Source of the DNA: an uncultured Christensenella sp.
Lineage (GTDB): Bacteria; Bacillota; Clostridia; Christensenellales; CAG-917
Direction: 5' to 3'
Length of the DNA stretch: 64,000 bases
NCBI GenBank assembly: GCA_910584155.1
Contig: CAJTYG010000002.1
Location: 164,148 to 228,147 of the forward strand
The translations under genes were made by a program, and so were the position numbers. The notes under the pieces are model-generated. The model did not search any database and was not told the DNA's origin. It saw only the letters and a list, made by a program, of their open reading frames with translations. This document shows, in pieces, positions 17,386 to 26,180 of the stretch. Every line of letters begins with the position of its first letter. Position 1 is the first letter of the stretch.

Positions 17386-18656
17386 TATTTTCCCTCCGTA
17401 GCGCAAATTGCACGCTTGCCTATATCCTTGCGATAGTAGGCGTTTTCAAAACTGATTTTACGTACGTCCGCATACGCCTTATCTATTGCCGAAGCAAGCG
17501 TATCGGATATTTCCGTCACCCCGAGTACACGCCCGCCGTTGGTGATGAGCCTGTCGCCGTCCTTTGCTGCGCCCGCAACGTATACCTTATTTAAAAGCTC
17601 GTCGGGTATGCTTATCTCAAAGCCCTTTTCATAGTGCGACGGATAGCCTTTTGACGCCATAATGACGCAACAGGCGTGTGCGTCCTCAAACTCTACGTTT
17701 ACGCTGTCAAGCCTCCCTTCCGTCACCGCACGCATAATCGTGAGCAGGTCGGTTTTTAAAAGCGGCAGCACTACCTGAGTTTCGGGATCGCCGAAGCGGC
17801 AGTTGTACTCGATGACCTTAGGTCCGTCCTCGGTTATCATAAGTCCAAAATACAAACAGCCTTTGAACGTCCTACCCTCTGAATTCATAGCCTTTATCGT
17901 AGGCAAAAATATCTTTTGCATACACTCGCTTGCGACTTCCTTTGTGTAATACGGATTTGGCGCAACGGTGCCCATTCCGCCGGTATTGAGCCCCATATCG
18001 CCGTCAAGCGCACGTTTATGGTCCATTGACGACACCATAGGCACGACGGTTTTTCCGTCCGTAAACGCAAGCACAGACACCTCGGGACCTGTCAAAAATT
18101 CCTCTATGACTATGCAGTCGCCGCTTTTGCCAAACGCCTTGTCCTGCATCATGCTCTTCACTGCCGCCTTTGCCTCGTCCTTGCTGTTTGCGATTATGAC
18201 GCCCTTGCCGAGCGCAAGTCCGTCCGCCTTTATAACTGTTGGCACAGGCGCAGTATCGAGATATTTAAGGGCGCTGTCGCAGTCGTTGAAAACCTCGTAT
18301 TTTGCGGTCGGAATTCCGTATTTTTTCATAAGGTTTTTTGCAAAAGCCTTGCTGCCCTCGATTATTGCGGCGTTTGCACGTGGACCGAAGCACGCAATGC
18401 CTTTGCTCTCGAGTGCGTCCACAGCGCCGAGCACAAGCGGATCGTCGGGTGCGACTACTGCGTAATCTATCGCATTTTTCACGGCGAAATCAACTATGCC
18501 GTCAATATCCTTTGCGCCTATGTTAACGCACTGCGCATCGGCGGCAATGCCTCCGTTGCCCGGCAATGCGTAAATTTTTTGCACGTCGGGATTTTGTTTC
18601 AGTTTTTTGATTATGGCATGCTCTCTGCCGCCTCCGCCAACTACCAAAATATTCAT
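17385..18656 (-). CDS. purD: Phosphoribosylamine-glycine ligase
   Basis: ATP-grasp enzyme joining glycine to phosphoribosylamine to give GAR. Starts MNILVVGGGGREHAI; other family motifs are FGPRANAAIIEGSKAFAKNL, KADGLALGKGVI, MDHKRALDGDMGLNTGGMG and NCRFGDPETQVVLP. 423 residues is typical. GAGGT ribosome site; 57 bases after the formyltransferase gene and one-base overlap with purL. Confidence 0.97.
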   Translation of the reverse strand: MNILVVGGGGREHAIIKKLKQNPDVQKIYALPGNGGIAADAQCVNIGAKDIDGIVDFAVKNAIDYAVVAPDDPLVLGAVDALESKGIACFGPRANAAIIEGSKAFAKNLMKKYGIPTAKYEVFNDCDSALKYLDTAPVPTVIKADGLALGKGVIIANSKDEAKAAVKSMMQDKAFGKSGDCIVIEEFLTGPEVSVLAFTDGKTVVPMVSSMDHKRALDGDMGLNTGGMGTVAPNPYYTKEVASECMQKIFLPTIKAMNSEGRTFKGCLYFGLMITEDGPKVIEYNCRFGDPETQVVLPLLKTDLLTIMRAVTEGRLDSVNVEFEDAHACCVIMASKGYPSHYEKGFEISIPDELLNKVYVAGAAKDGDRLITNGGRVLGVTEISDTLASAIDKAYADVRKISFENAYYRKDIGKRAICATEGK

Positions 18657-18713
18657 TTTGTACCTCGATAAAGTTTATATCAAACAGTTTTAGGCTATCT
18701 AAACGTGTGTTTA

Positions 18714-19898
18714 TCAATGATGGAACAGTCTCATACCCGTAAACGCCATCACCATATCATACTTATCGCAGCACTCTATCACAAGGTCGTCTCTTATTGA
18801 GCCGCCCGGTTCCGCAATATATTTTACGCCGCTGCGCTTTGCTCTTTCGATGTTGTCGCTGAACGGGAAGAATGCGTCCGAGCCGAGCGCTACGCCGTCT
18901 ATCGTGGCAAGGTACGCCCTCTTTTCCTCATCGGTAAACGGCTCGGGTTGAGACGTGAAATACTTTTGCCAATTACCGTCTGCGCATACGTCCTCTTCAT
19001 TGTGATTTACGTATCCGTCCACAACGTTGTCTCTGTCAGCTCTGCCGAGCTCGGGCTTAAACGGCAGATTCAACACCTTGTCGTGCTGACGCAAAAACCA
19101 CGTATCCGCCTTACCGCCCGCAAGGCGTGTGCAGTGTATTCTTGACTGCTGCCCTGCGCCCACGCCTATTGCCTGTCCGTCCACAGCGTAGCATACGGAG
19201 TTAGACTGCGTATATTTTAGCGTGATAAGTGCGACTATCAAATCTCTGACAGCCGTTTCGGGCAGATTTTTGTTTGCAGTAACAACATTTTTGAGCAGCT
19301 CTGCGTTTATTTTAAAGTTGTTTCTGCCCTGCTCAAACGTGATGCCGTAAACCTGTTTGGTTTCCTTTTCGGCAGGCACGTAATCAGGATCTATTTTTAC
19401 GATATTATAGGTGCCTTTGCGCTTTGATTTGAGTATTTCAAGTGCTTCGTCGTCGTAGTCGGGTGCGATAACGCCGTCCGATACCTCTCTTTTTATCATA
19501 AGCGCAGTCGTTACGTCGCATTTATCGGACAACGCAACCCAATCGCCAAAGGAACACATTCTGTCCGCACCTCTTGCACGTGCATATGCGCAAGCGAGCG
19601 GCGAGCCGTCAAGTCCCTCTATATCGTCCACAAAGCAAGCTCTTTTCAGCTTATCCGAAAGCGGCACGCCCACCGCCGCAGACGTGGGACTGACGTGCTT
19701 AAATGACGTCACGCAAGGAAGTCCCGTCGCCTCTTTGAGCTCTTTGACAAGCTGCCAGCTGTTGAAAGCGTCCAAAAAGTTGATATAGCCGGGTCTGCCG
19801 TTCAAAATCTCGATAGGCAGCTCGGAGCCGTCCGCCATATAAATTTTTGACGGCTTTTGGTTGGGGTTGCAACCGTATTTAAGTTCAAAATCCTTCAT
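18714..19898 (-). CDS. purV: Stand-alone AICAR formyltransferase (PurV type)
   Basis: 394 residues homologous to the AICAR transformylase part of PurH, without the N-terminal IMP cyclohydrolase (MGS-like) domain. It formylates AICAR with 10-formyl-THF to FAICAR. Motifs include LKYGCNPNQKPSKIY, the lysine-histidine pair of TSFKHVSPTSAAVG, AIGVGAGQQSRIHCTRLAG and SDAFFPFSDNIERA. Missing cyclohydrolase activity is presumably supplied by the upstream PurO-like protein, 10 bases away. GGAGG ribosome site. The name purV follows usage for the monofunctional enzyme. Confidence 0.9.
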   Translation of the reverse strand: MKDFELKYGCNPNQKPSKIYMADGSELPIEILNGRPGYINFLDAFNSWQLVKELKEATGLPCVTSFKHVSPTSAAVGVPLSDKLKRACFVDDIEGLDGSPLACAYARARGADRMCSFGDWVALSDKCDVTTALMIKREVSDGVIAPDYDDEALEILKSKRKGTYNIVKIDPDYVPAEKETKQVYGITFEQGRNNFKINAELLKNVVTANKNLPETAVRDLIVALITLKYTQSNSVCYAVDGQAIGVGAGQQSRIHCTRLAGGKADTWFLRQHDKVLNLPFKPELGRADRDNVVDGYVNHNEEDVCADGNWQKYFTSQPEPFTDEEKRAYLATIDGVALGSDAFFPFSDNIERAKRSGVKYIAEPGGSIRDDLVIECCDKYDMVMAFTGMRLFHH

Positions 19899-19908
19899 AC
19901 TTCCTCCG

Positions 19909-20631
19909 TTATTTAACGTTTTTGTTTATCATTCTGTTTTGCACGCTGCCGCTGTTTAAATCAATATAGCGTACGTAAAGCGAAATCTTGTTTTGCTCGT
20001 CAAGCGACGTCCAGATTTCGTTTGTAAACTCGTCGATATCGTTTGGAATATTCACTCTCTCGGGCTCGCCGCAGAATGTCGGAATAGGATTGCCGTCGCA
20101 GATGTATGTGTGTATAAAGTGTCCAAGCCCTGCCTTTGACGGATATGCGTAAGTGTATCGGCAGCAGTCGCTTCCGACCTCGTCAATACTCTTCAAAATG
20201 CTCATCTGATAAGTGAAATCGCCTTTGTCAAAGGTGAGCATTCCGCTTATTCTCGGTGTAAAGTTCGGTCCGTCGGGCTCAAACTCACGTGTTGCGAGAG
20301 CGTCGCTGAAAGTTCCCCCATTCGCTACTGCGTCATAAACGGTGTCCGTCTGATTGCCGTTTGTGACGATAAGCTTGTTGTCTATCTTCCTTATCGGGGA
20401 ATAAATGATGAGGCTCGGGTCCTCGACCTTGCTTTCGTCAAAGGGATAGATCACAACCTCGTCGCCCTTTTCGACAAACACACGGTTGCGGCTGTTGACG
20501 CTTCTGCCCATAATAAAATAAGCTATGCACGCCTTTGAGCCGTCCTTACTTTTGCCGATGATGATGCCTCTTCCTACGTACGAATTGCCCTCGATGAGGC
20601 TGCGCACGTCGTCTTGCTTGTAGATGTTCAT
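19909..20631 (-). CDS. purO: PurO-like IMP cyclohydrolase
   Basis: 240 residues related to archaeal PurO (IMP cyclohydrolase, a different fold from the PurH N-terminal domain). Conserved features: NSYVGRGIIIGKS near residues 16-28, YFIMGRSVNSRNRVF near 38-52, and NFTPRISGM near 126. It would close the ring of FAICAR to IMP, the last step before guaB. The position directly before the stand-alone AICAR formyltransferase supports the pairing. The C-terminal half has short insertions compared with the archaeal form as I recall it, so the assignment rests on the motifs and on context. AAAGGAG ribosome site. Confidence 0.82.
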   Translation of the reverse strand: MNIYKQDDVRSLIEGNSYVGRGIIIGKSKDGSKACIAYFIMGRSVNSRNRVFVEKGDEVVIYPFDESKVEDPSLIIYSPIRKIDNKLIVTNGNQTDTVYDAVANGGTFSDALATREFEPDGPNFTPRISGMLTFDKGDFTYQMSILKSIDEVGSDCCRYTYAYPSKAGLGHFIHTYICDGNPIPTFCGEPERVNIPNDIDEFTNEIWTSLDEQNKISLYVRYIDLNSGSVQNRMINKNVK

Positions 20632-20648
20632 ATTATTCTCCTTTGTGT

Positions 20649-21263
20649 TTATCTATTTGATATCAATTCCGCACAAACCTTTTCCACTGCCGCAGGCAAA
20701 ATTTTCCATTCCGCCATGCGCATAACACGCTTTTGCAGTATCTCGGGCGTATCGCCCTCTTTGACCGCAACCGCCTTTTGCATGATTATCCTGCCACCGT
20801 CGGGAATTTCGTTTACAAAATGTACAGTCGCACCCGTAACTTTCACGCCGTATGCAAGCACTGCCTCGTGCACGTGCAAGCCGTAAAAGCCCTTTCCGCA
20901 AAATGACGGAATGAGCGACGGGTGGACGTTGATAATTCTGTTTGGATAATCTCTTGTAAAGTTCTCGCTCAAAATGCACATAAAGCCTGCGAGAACGATA
21001 AAATCTATTTTGTTTTCAGTGATGAGCGCCTTGATAGCGCTTTCAAAATCATCTGTGCTTGCAAACTGCTTTTTGCTTACGACGGCGGTTTTTATGCCTG
21101 CGTTTTTCGCACGCTGCAGCGCATATGCGTCGCTATTGTTGGATATGACTATCTCTATTTTACCGCTCTTTATTATGCCGCTCTTTTCTGCGTCGATAAG
21201 AGCTTGAAGATTCGTGCCTCCGCCCGAAACCAAAACGGCGATTTTTGCAAGGCTATTTCTCAT
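20649..21263 (-). CDS. purN: Phosphoribosylglycinamide formyltransferase (10-formyl-THF dependent)
   Basis: Formylates GAR to FGAR. 204 residues. Motifs: AVLVSGGGTNLQALIDA at the N-terminus, the catalytic Asn/His pair in RIINVHPSLIPSF, and the folate-site aspartate in NEIPDGGRII (family usual D-x-G). The ATG has AAGAGGTG upstream and overlaps the 3' end of the formate channel gene by 11 bases. It depends on the same formyl donor as the AICAR formyltransferase two genes downstream. Confidence 0.95.
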   Translation of the reverse strand: MRNSLAKIAVLVSGGGTNLQALIDAEKSGIIKSGKIEIVISNNSDAYALQRAKNAGIKTAVVSKKQFASTDDFESAIKALITENKIDFIVLAGFMCILSENFTRDYPNRIINVHPSLIPSFCGKGFYGLHVHEAVLAYGVKVTGATVHFVNEIPDGGRIIMQKAVAVKEGDTPEILQKRVMRMAEWKILPAAVEKVCAELISNR

Positions 21264-22029
21264 CGTTCACCTCTTGTATCTCGCAGGTTGCGCCGACAGC
21301 GTTTAAAACCTGTTCATCGGCTATAGCTATATCGGCTTTATCCTGCGAATTTTCATCGAATAATGCCATAGGCAAGTCGATACTCTCTTTACCCTGCGCC
21401 TTCTTTTTGATATCTTTGCCTACAAGCGCAAGCGCAGGCAGAATGAGCGCACCTACAGTATTGCCAAGTATCACAAGCCAAATAAACCCGAACGCCTTTG
21501 CACTGTAAACGCCGCCAATCGCAAAGTAGCCCATATCCGCAATCGAGTGCTCGAAGCCGCTCAGAATAAACACAGGTATAGCAAACAGCACGCCGACAAT
21601 GCTCTTTTTTTCCTTGTAGATAGCAACCGCAACGTACATGAGCACGCCGCACATAATGCCTCTGATCAACGTCTGCCACCACTGCTGCTGCATAAGCTTT
21701 GCAGCACAAATAGCAGAGGCGGTCTCGTACAAATCGGGTATGGCATATTGCACAGCAATGCCCACGACCGCCGTCGCTATGACGTTGCCGAGCAAGCCGA
21801 GCAAAAGCCCCGATATGTAATCCTTGTTGAAGTTTTCAAGGATAAAGCCTATCCTGCCCGTATAAAGCGAATAGCCCTTGTAACAGATCGTCAGCAGCGC
21901 AACGCTGAAAAGGATAGCCCCCACCCATTTGATATCCTTGCAAGCCAAAAACACACAGCAGCCTACGGTGATAAGCAATCCTGCGCAAATGCCGTCGCAG
22001 ATCTGTTTTAGTATCTTCTTTATCAGCAT
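21253..22029 (-). CDS. Formate/nitrite transporter (FNT) family channel
   Basis: 258 residues with six hydrophobic segments. The family signature around the conserved His is present as SGFEHSIADMGYFAIG near 160-175, with the pore loop region LLLGLLGNVIATAVV near 75-90. The C-terminal ~55 residues are soluble and acidic. The gene sits inside the purine operon, overlapping purM by 7 bases and purN by 11. With fhs nearby, formate is the likely substrate, so the channel can supply (or release) formate for 10-formyl-THF synthesis. Nitrite or hydrosulfide cannot be excluded by sequence alone. Confidence 0.9.
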   Translation of the reverse strand: MLIKKILKQICDGICAGLLITVGCCVFLACKDIKWVGAILFSVALLTICYKGYSLYTGRIGFILENFNKDYISGLLLGLLGNVIATAVVGIAVQYAIPDLYETASAICAAKLMQQQWWQTLIRGIMCGVLMYVAVAIYKEKKSIVGVLFAIPVFILSGFEHSIADMGYFAIGGVYSAKAFGFIWLVILGNTVGALILPALALVGKDIKKKAQGKESIDLPMALFDENSQDKADIAIADEQVLNAVGATCEIQEVNDEK

Positions 22030-23063
22030 ATGGTTATTTTATCTTCAGATTTGACGATCTCGCCTATGACGTAAGCGTCCTCACCGTTGTTCTTCAAAAT
22101 ATCGAGTGCCTTATCTGCGTCCTGCTTTGCAACGATTACGCACATGCCAACGCCCATATTGAAGGTGTTGAACATGTCTCTCTCGCAAATGCCGCCTTTT
22201 TTGGCAATAAGGTCAAATATGGGTAGCACCTTTACCGCAGACTTCTGCACCTTTGCGCCGAGTCCGTTGGGAATACTGCGGGGAATGTTCTCGTAAAAGC
22301 CTCCGCCCGTGATGTGCGAAATGCCCTTGACCGCAACCTCGTCGAGAAGCGCAAGCACAGGCTTGACGTATATTTTTGTAGGCGTAAGCAGAGTTTCGCC
22401 GATAGAACGGCCGCCAAGCTCTGCTACAGGCGATTTGATGTCGGCATTTTCAACGTCAAACACCTTGCGCACAAGCGAGAAACCGTTGGAATGTACGCCG
22501 CTTGACGGCAACGCAATTATGACGTCACCCTCGCCCATCTTTGTGTTGTCAATTATCTTAGCCTTGTCGACTACGCCCGTGCAGTAGCCTGCAAGGTCAT
22601 ATTCTTCCACGGGATAAAAACCGGGCATTTCTGCGGTTTCACCGCCGATTAGCGCAGCGCCTGCCTGAACACAACCGTCGCAAACGCCCTTAACTATGTC
22701 GGCAATACGCTCGGGCACGTTTTTGCCGCAAGCTATGTAATCAAGGAAAAACAGCGGCTTTGCGCCCACGCAAATGACGTCGTTTACGCACATCGCCACG
22801 CAGTCGATACCTACAGTGTCATGCTTGTCCATAATAAATGCAAGCTTGAGCTTTGTGCCTACGCCGTCGGTGCCGCTAACAAGCACGGGACGTGTAATGC
22901 CTGTCATATCAAGCTCAAACAGTCCGCCGAATCCGCCCACGCCCGAGCATACGCCCGCAGTCATAGTTTTTGCAATGTGCTTCTTCATAAGTTCCACTGC
23001 CTTGTAGCCCGCAGTGATGTCAACGCCTGCGCTTTTGTAACTTTCCGAAAAACTTTTTTCCAT
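22023..23063 (-). CDS. purM: Phosphoribosylformylglycinamidine cyclo-ligase
   Basis: ATP-dependent ring closure of FGAM to AIR. 346 residues. Motifs: SYKSAGVDITAGYKAVEL, SGTDGVGTKLKLAF, DCVAMCVNDVICVGAKPLFF, ALIGGETAEMPGFY and HITGGGFYENIPR. AAGGA ribosome site. It is separated from purF by 344 bases with unusual structure. Confidence 0.97.
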   Translation of the reverse strand: MEKSFSESYKSAGVDITAGYKAVELMKKHIAKTMTAGVCSGVGGFGGLFELDMTGITRPVLVSGTDGVGTKLKLAFIMDKHDTVGIDCVAMCVNDVICVGAKPLFFLDYIACGKNVPERIADIVKGVCDGCVQAGAALIGGETAEMPGFYPVEEYDLAGYCTGVVDKAKIIDNTKMGEGDVIIALPSSGVHSNGFSLVRKVFDVENADIKSPVAELGGRSIGETLLTPTKIYVKPVLALLDEVAVKGISHITGGGFYENIPRSIPNGLGAKVQKSAVKVLPIFDLIAKKGGICERDMFNTFNMGVGMCVIVAKQDADKALDILKNNGEDAYVIGEIVKSEDKITIC

Positions 23064-23339
23064 AATTTATCCTTGTTATTGTTATTTACAATTTTGTTCC
23101 TATTTTAGCGCATAGTCACGATAAAGACAAGGAAGGTGCGGATATGCGACGGGCGTGTACTGAGCGTACACAACCGAGCATAACGCAAAGCTGACGCTGT
23201 ATTTAGCGATGAATATGCGCCGATTGATTTTATCCACTTGCCCGACAGGGCTTCCACCAAGCAAAGTATCGTGCGGAACGAAACAAGAGTTTACAACGTC
23301 CATATGATTTGATAGCAAACGATACTTTGTGCGGTAGTA
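23064..23339. other. Intergenic spacer between purF and purM
   Basis: A spacer inside an otherwise tightly packed operon. A 72-codon minus-strand frame (23100-23318) is open but has no ribosome site and no recognisable domain; I treat it as probably non-coding. An inverted pair GCAAAGTATCG (about 23260) and CGATACTTTG (about 23319) encloses ~50 bases. The region may be a small inserted repeat element. Confidence 0.45.
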
Positions 23340-23414
23340 AGAATAAAATCAAGCTTAGGCTTTAGCAATGCTTGCAAGCAAGCGTTGCCGTGCCTATTGC
23401 GCTGATTTTATTCT
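23340..23414. repeat. Long imperfect palindrome at the end of purF
   Basis: GAATAAAATCA at the left pairs with TGATTTTATTC at the right, and GCAATGCTTGC with GCAAGCGTTGC in the centre, giving a ~75-base hairpin with internal loops. Its right arm contains the purF stop codon. No T run follows, so it is more like a REP/MITE-type palindrome or an RNA-processing site than a terminator. Confidence 0.65.
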
Positions 23415-24832
23415 TTGCCGTTCCAACAGTAGGTACACAGCTTGCACGGATCTATACCTATCGACTTTATTACGCCGTCAAGAGTTTGAAACTCAAGCGA
23501 TGAAAAATGCAGCTTTTTACAAATCGCATCACGCAGTTTTTTGCCTCTTTCGGTAGTTCCGTCCGAATATTCGTCAATATGGTCGAAGCCCTGTTCGCCC
23601 TCAAGCTCCTTTATGGTGCTTCTTGCGATCAGTTCCATATCGCTTGTCGCACGTGAAAAATTGAGATACTTGCAGCCGTACATAATGGGCGGACAAGCCG
23701 AGCGGATATGCACCTCTTTTGCGCCGTGAGCGTACAAGAATTCAACTGTTTCTCTCATCTGAGTGCCACGCACGATGGAATCGTCCACAAACAGCAGTTT
23801 TTTATCCTTGATGAGCTCGTGCACAGGCACCTGCTTCATCTTTGCGACCTTGTTGCGGTCACGCTGATTGTTTGGCATAAAGCTTCTCGGCCACGTAGGC
23901 GTATACTTTATAAACGGACGAGCAAACTTCAAGCCGCTTCTGTTTGAATAGCCTATAGCGTGCGGTGTACCCGAATCGGGGACGCCACCCACGTAGTCTA
24001 TCTCGGGCTTATTGCCGTTGTCTATGTCGTTTTGCGCCATTATCTCGCCGTTGCGATAGCGCATAGTTTCGACGTTTACGCCCTCATAGTTTGACGTCGG
24101 ATAGCCGTAGTACGTCCAAAGGAATGAGCAAAGCCGCATTTCCTTGCCGGGCTCGGCAAGCTGCTTTACCCCGTTCACGCTGAGTTCGACTATTTCACCG
24201 GGGCCAAGCTCACGCTCATCCTCGTAGCCGAGCTTTTTATATGCGAAGTCCTCAAAGCTTACGCAATAGCCGTCCTCTCGTTTGCCTATCGAAACAGGAG
24301 TACGCCCAAGTCTGTCACGTGCGGCGATAATGCTGCCGTCATCTTTCAAAATGAGTATTGTTGCGCTGCCGTCTATCACGCTTTGCGCAAACTTTATTCC
24401 GTCTGCAAAATCATTCTTTTGGTTGATGAGCGCAGCAACAAGCTCGGTGCGGTTTATTCCGCCTCCGCTCATCGCATCGAAATGCCCGCCCCAAAAGGAA
24501 AGAAAGCTGTCGATGAGCCTCTCGGCATTATTTATTATGCCTACTATACATATTGCATACGTGCCGAGCTTTGAACGTATAAGCAGCGGCTGAGGGTCGG
24601 TATCGCTTATGCAGCCTATTGCCGACCTGCCCTTCATCTCGTCAAAAATGTTTTCAAATTTTGTTCTGAAAGGCGAATTTTGGATATTGTGTATCTTGCG
24701 CTGCAAGCCCTCATCCTCGTCATAAGCCGCCATTCCGCCACGGTATGTGCCCAAATGCGAGTGATAGTCTGTGCCGAAAAACACATCGTAAATTGCGTCT
24801 TTATTTGTAACAGCTCCGAAAAAACCGCCCAT
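23408..24832 (-). CDS. purF: Amidophosphoribosyltransferase-like PurF lacking the catalytic Cys
   Basis: First purine step: PRPP plus an amino donor gives phosphoribosylamine. 474 residues, with the Ntn-type N-terminal glutaminase and C-terminal phosphoribosyltransferase layout. The PRPP loop LLFVDDSIVRGTQMRETV is intact, and cysteines for a 4Fe-4S cluster are plausible (CPPIMYGCKY, CKLCTYCW at the C-terminus). However the N-terminus is MGGFFGAVT, where canonical PurF has Met then CG(I/V)xG; Gly occupies the nucleophile position and no upstream start restores it (GGAGG lies directly before this ATG). Glutamine hydrolysis should therefore be impossible, leaving ammonia as donor or another subunit. 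It is the only PurF in the window. Confidence 0.88.
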   Translation of the reverse strand: MGGFFGAVTNKDAIYDVFFGTDYHSHLGTYRGGMAAYDEDEGLQRKIHNIQNSPFRTKFENIFDEMKGRSAIGCISDTDPQPLLIRSKLGTYAICIVGIINNAERLIDSFLSFWGGHFDAMSGGGINRTELVAALINQKNDFADGIKFAQSVIDGSATILILKDDGSIIAARDRLGRTPVSIGKREDGYCVSFEDFAYKKLGYEDERELGPGEIVELSVNGVKQLAEPGKEMRLCSFLWTYYGYPTSNYEGVNVETMRYRNGEIMAQNDIDNGNKPEIDYVGGVPDSGTPHAIGYSNRSGLKFARPFIKYTPTWPRSFMPNNQRDRNKVAKMKQVPVHELIKDKKLLFVDDSIVRGTQMRETVEFLYAHGAKEVHIRSACPPIMYGCKYLNFSRATSDMELIARSTIKELEGEQGFDHIDEYSDGTTERGKKLRDAICKKLHFSSLEFQTLDGVIKSIGIDPCKLCTYCWNGKE

Positions 24833-24847
24833 ATGAGCCTCCGACCG

Positions 24848-25555
24848 TCAGCCGATAATTCTTTTCATCATCTCTTGATATGCGTCCTCGACGTTCCCGA
24901 GATCTCTGCGGAAACGGTCCTTATCAAGCTTTTCGTGCGTCTTGCTGTCCCAGAAACGGCAGGTATCGGGCGATATCTCGTCGGCAAGCACAATAGTACC
25001 GTCGCAGGTTTTGCCAAACTCGAGCTTGAAGTCAACAAGGTCGACGCCGACGTTTTTGAAAAATGCCTTCATCACTTCGTTTATCTTAAACGCCATAGAC
25101 GTAATGGTTGCTATATCCTCTTTTGTGGCAATGCCCAGCGCAAGTGCGTGATAGCTGTTGATAAGTGGATCGCCGAGCTCGTCGTTTTTGTATGAAAACT
25201 CAATGGTGGGCTCTTTAAATACGATGCCTTCCTCAACGCCGTAGCGCTTTGCAAACGAGCCTGCCGATATGTTGCGGATTATCACCTCAAGCGGCACTAT
25301 GCTCACCTTTTTTACAAGTGTTTCTCTGTCGGAAATTTCCTCAATGAAATGCGTAGGCACGCCTTCCTTTTCAAGCAACTGCATCATAAAGTTTGTGACC
25401 TTATTGTTTATGACGCCCTTGCCTGCGATAGTGCCCTTTTTCAAACCGTTAAATGCGGTAGCGTCGTCCTTGTAATCGACAAGCAGCACCTCTTTATTGT
25501 CGGTCGCATACACTTTTTTTGCTTTGCCTTCATACAGCATTTCTCTTTTTTCCAT
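24848..25555 (-). CDS. purC: Phosphoribosylaminoimidazole-succinocarboxamide synthase
   Basis: Joins aspartate to CAIR. The real start is the internal ATG at 25555 (MEKREMLYEGKAKKVYATDN), preceded by AGGAG; the frame is open 50 codons further but those residues are not part of the family. 235 residues is typical. Motifs: GKAKKVY, VIIRNISAGSFAKRYGVEEG and LVDFKLEFG, with DEISPDTCRFWD. 10 bases after purE and 15 bases before purF. Confidence 0.97.
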   Translation of the reverse strand: MEKREMLYEGKAKKVYATDNKEVLLVDYKDDATAFNGLKKGTIAGKGVINNKVTNFMMQLLEKEGVPTHFIEEISDRETLVKKVSIVPLEVIIRNISAGSFAKRYGVEEGIVFKEPTIEFSYKNDELGDPLINSYHALALGIATKEDIATITSMAFKINEVMKAFFKNVGVDLVDFKLEFGKTCDGTIVLADEISPDTCRFWDSKTHEKLDKDRFRRDLGNVEDAYQEMMKRIIG

Positions 25556-25565
25556 AACTGCACTC

Positions 25566-26063
25566 CTATTGTTTTTTAAATTCGGACGCAACGGCTTCGT
25601 CTTTTTTGAGCACTGCCTCTGCGTCGGTTTTTCTTTTTTGGTCGAGCTTCTTTGTAAGCTCGCAATCCTCGACGGCAAGTATCTGCAAAGCGAGCAACGC
25701 CGCATTTGCGCCGCCGTTTATCGCAACGGTTGCAACGGGTATGCCGCTTGGCATCATAACTGTGGACAAAAGAGCGTCCATCCCGTCAAGCACGGACGAT
25801 TTGCACGGGATACCTATGACGGGAAGCGTAGTGTTTGCGGCGATAGCTCCCGCAAGGTGCGCCGCCATGCCTGCCGCAGCGATCAATACGCCAAAGCCGT
25901 TTTCTCTCGCAGCTTCGGCAAATTGCTTTGCTTCTACGGGAGTGCGATGCGCCGAATACACGTGCACCTCGTACGGCGCTTCAAATGCCTCCAATACGTC
26001 TGTTGCTTTTCTGATGACGGGCAAGTCGCTGTCGCTGCCCATAACAATTCCAATCTTCTTCAT
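25566..26063 (-). CDS. purE: N5-carboxyaminoimidazole ribonucleotide mutase / AIR carboxylase
   Basis: 165 residues. Motifs IGIVMGSDSDLPVI, YSAHRTPVEA, AAAGMAAHLAGAIA and MPSGIPVATVAI mark PurE. It makes CAIR; no purK is in the window, so whether it needs a separate PurK is open. The ATG at 26063 has a GAGGTG site; 27 further codons upstream are open but fall in the riboswitch terminator. It is the first gene of the operon, directly under the ZTP riboswitch. The C-terminal ~25 residues are charged and not part of the core fold. Confidence 0.95.
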   Translation of the reverse strand: MKKIGIVMGSDSDLPVIRKATDVLEAFEAPYEVHVYSAHRTPVEAKQFAEAARENGFGVLIAAAGMAAHLAGAIAANTTLPVIGIPCKSSVLDGMDALLSTVMMPSGIPVATVAINGGANAALLALQILAVEDCELTKKLDQKRKTDAEAVLKKDEAVASEFKKQ

Positions 26064-26071
26064 ACAACACC

Positions 26072-26117
26072 TCAAAATAAAAACGGCACACTCTGCAAAA
26101 CACGGCGCTGCGTGTCC
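26072..26117 (-). terminator. Terminator of the ZTP riboswitch expression platform
   Basis: On the minus strand GGACACGCAG (26117-26108) pairs imperfectly with CAGAGTGTGCC (26095-26085) and is followed by GTTTTTATTTT, ending at the purE ribosome site. ZTP binding would be expected to disrupt it. Confidence 0.65.
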
Positions 26118-26180
26118 TCTCAAAGTATGCCACTTAGCGGACATACTTCTACACCCTTGCCCATAAGGCTTGGGAAATTA

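Noticed and set aside
23100..23318. 72-codon minus-strand frame between purF and purM
   Set aside because: No ribosome site, no recognised domain, and it falls in a spacer with inverted repeats; listed only as part of the spacer.
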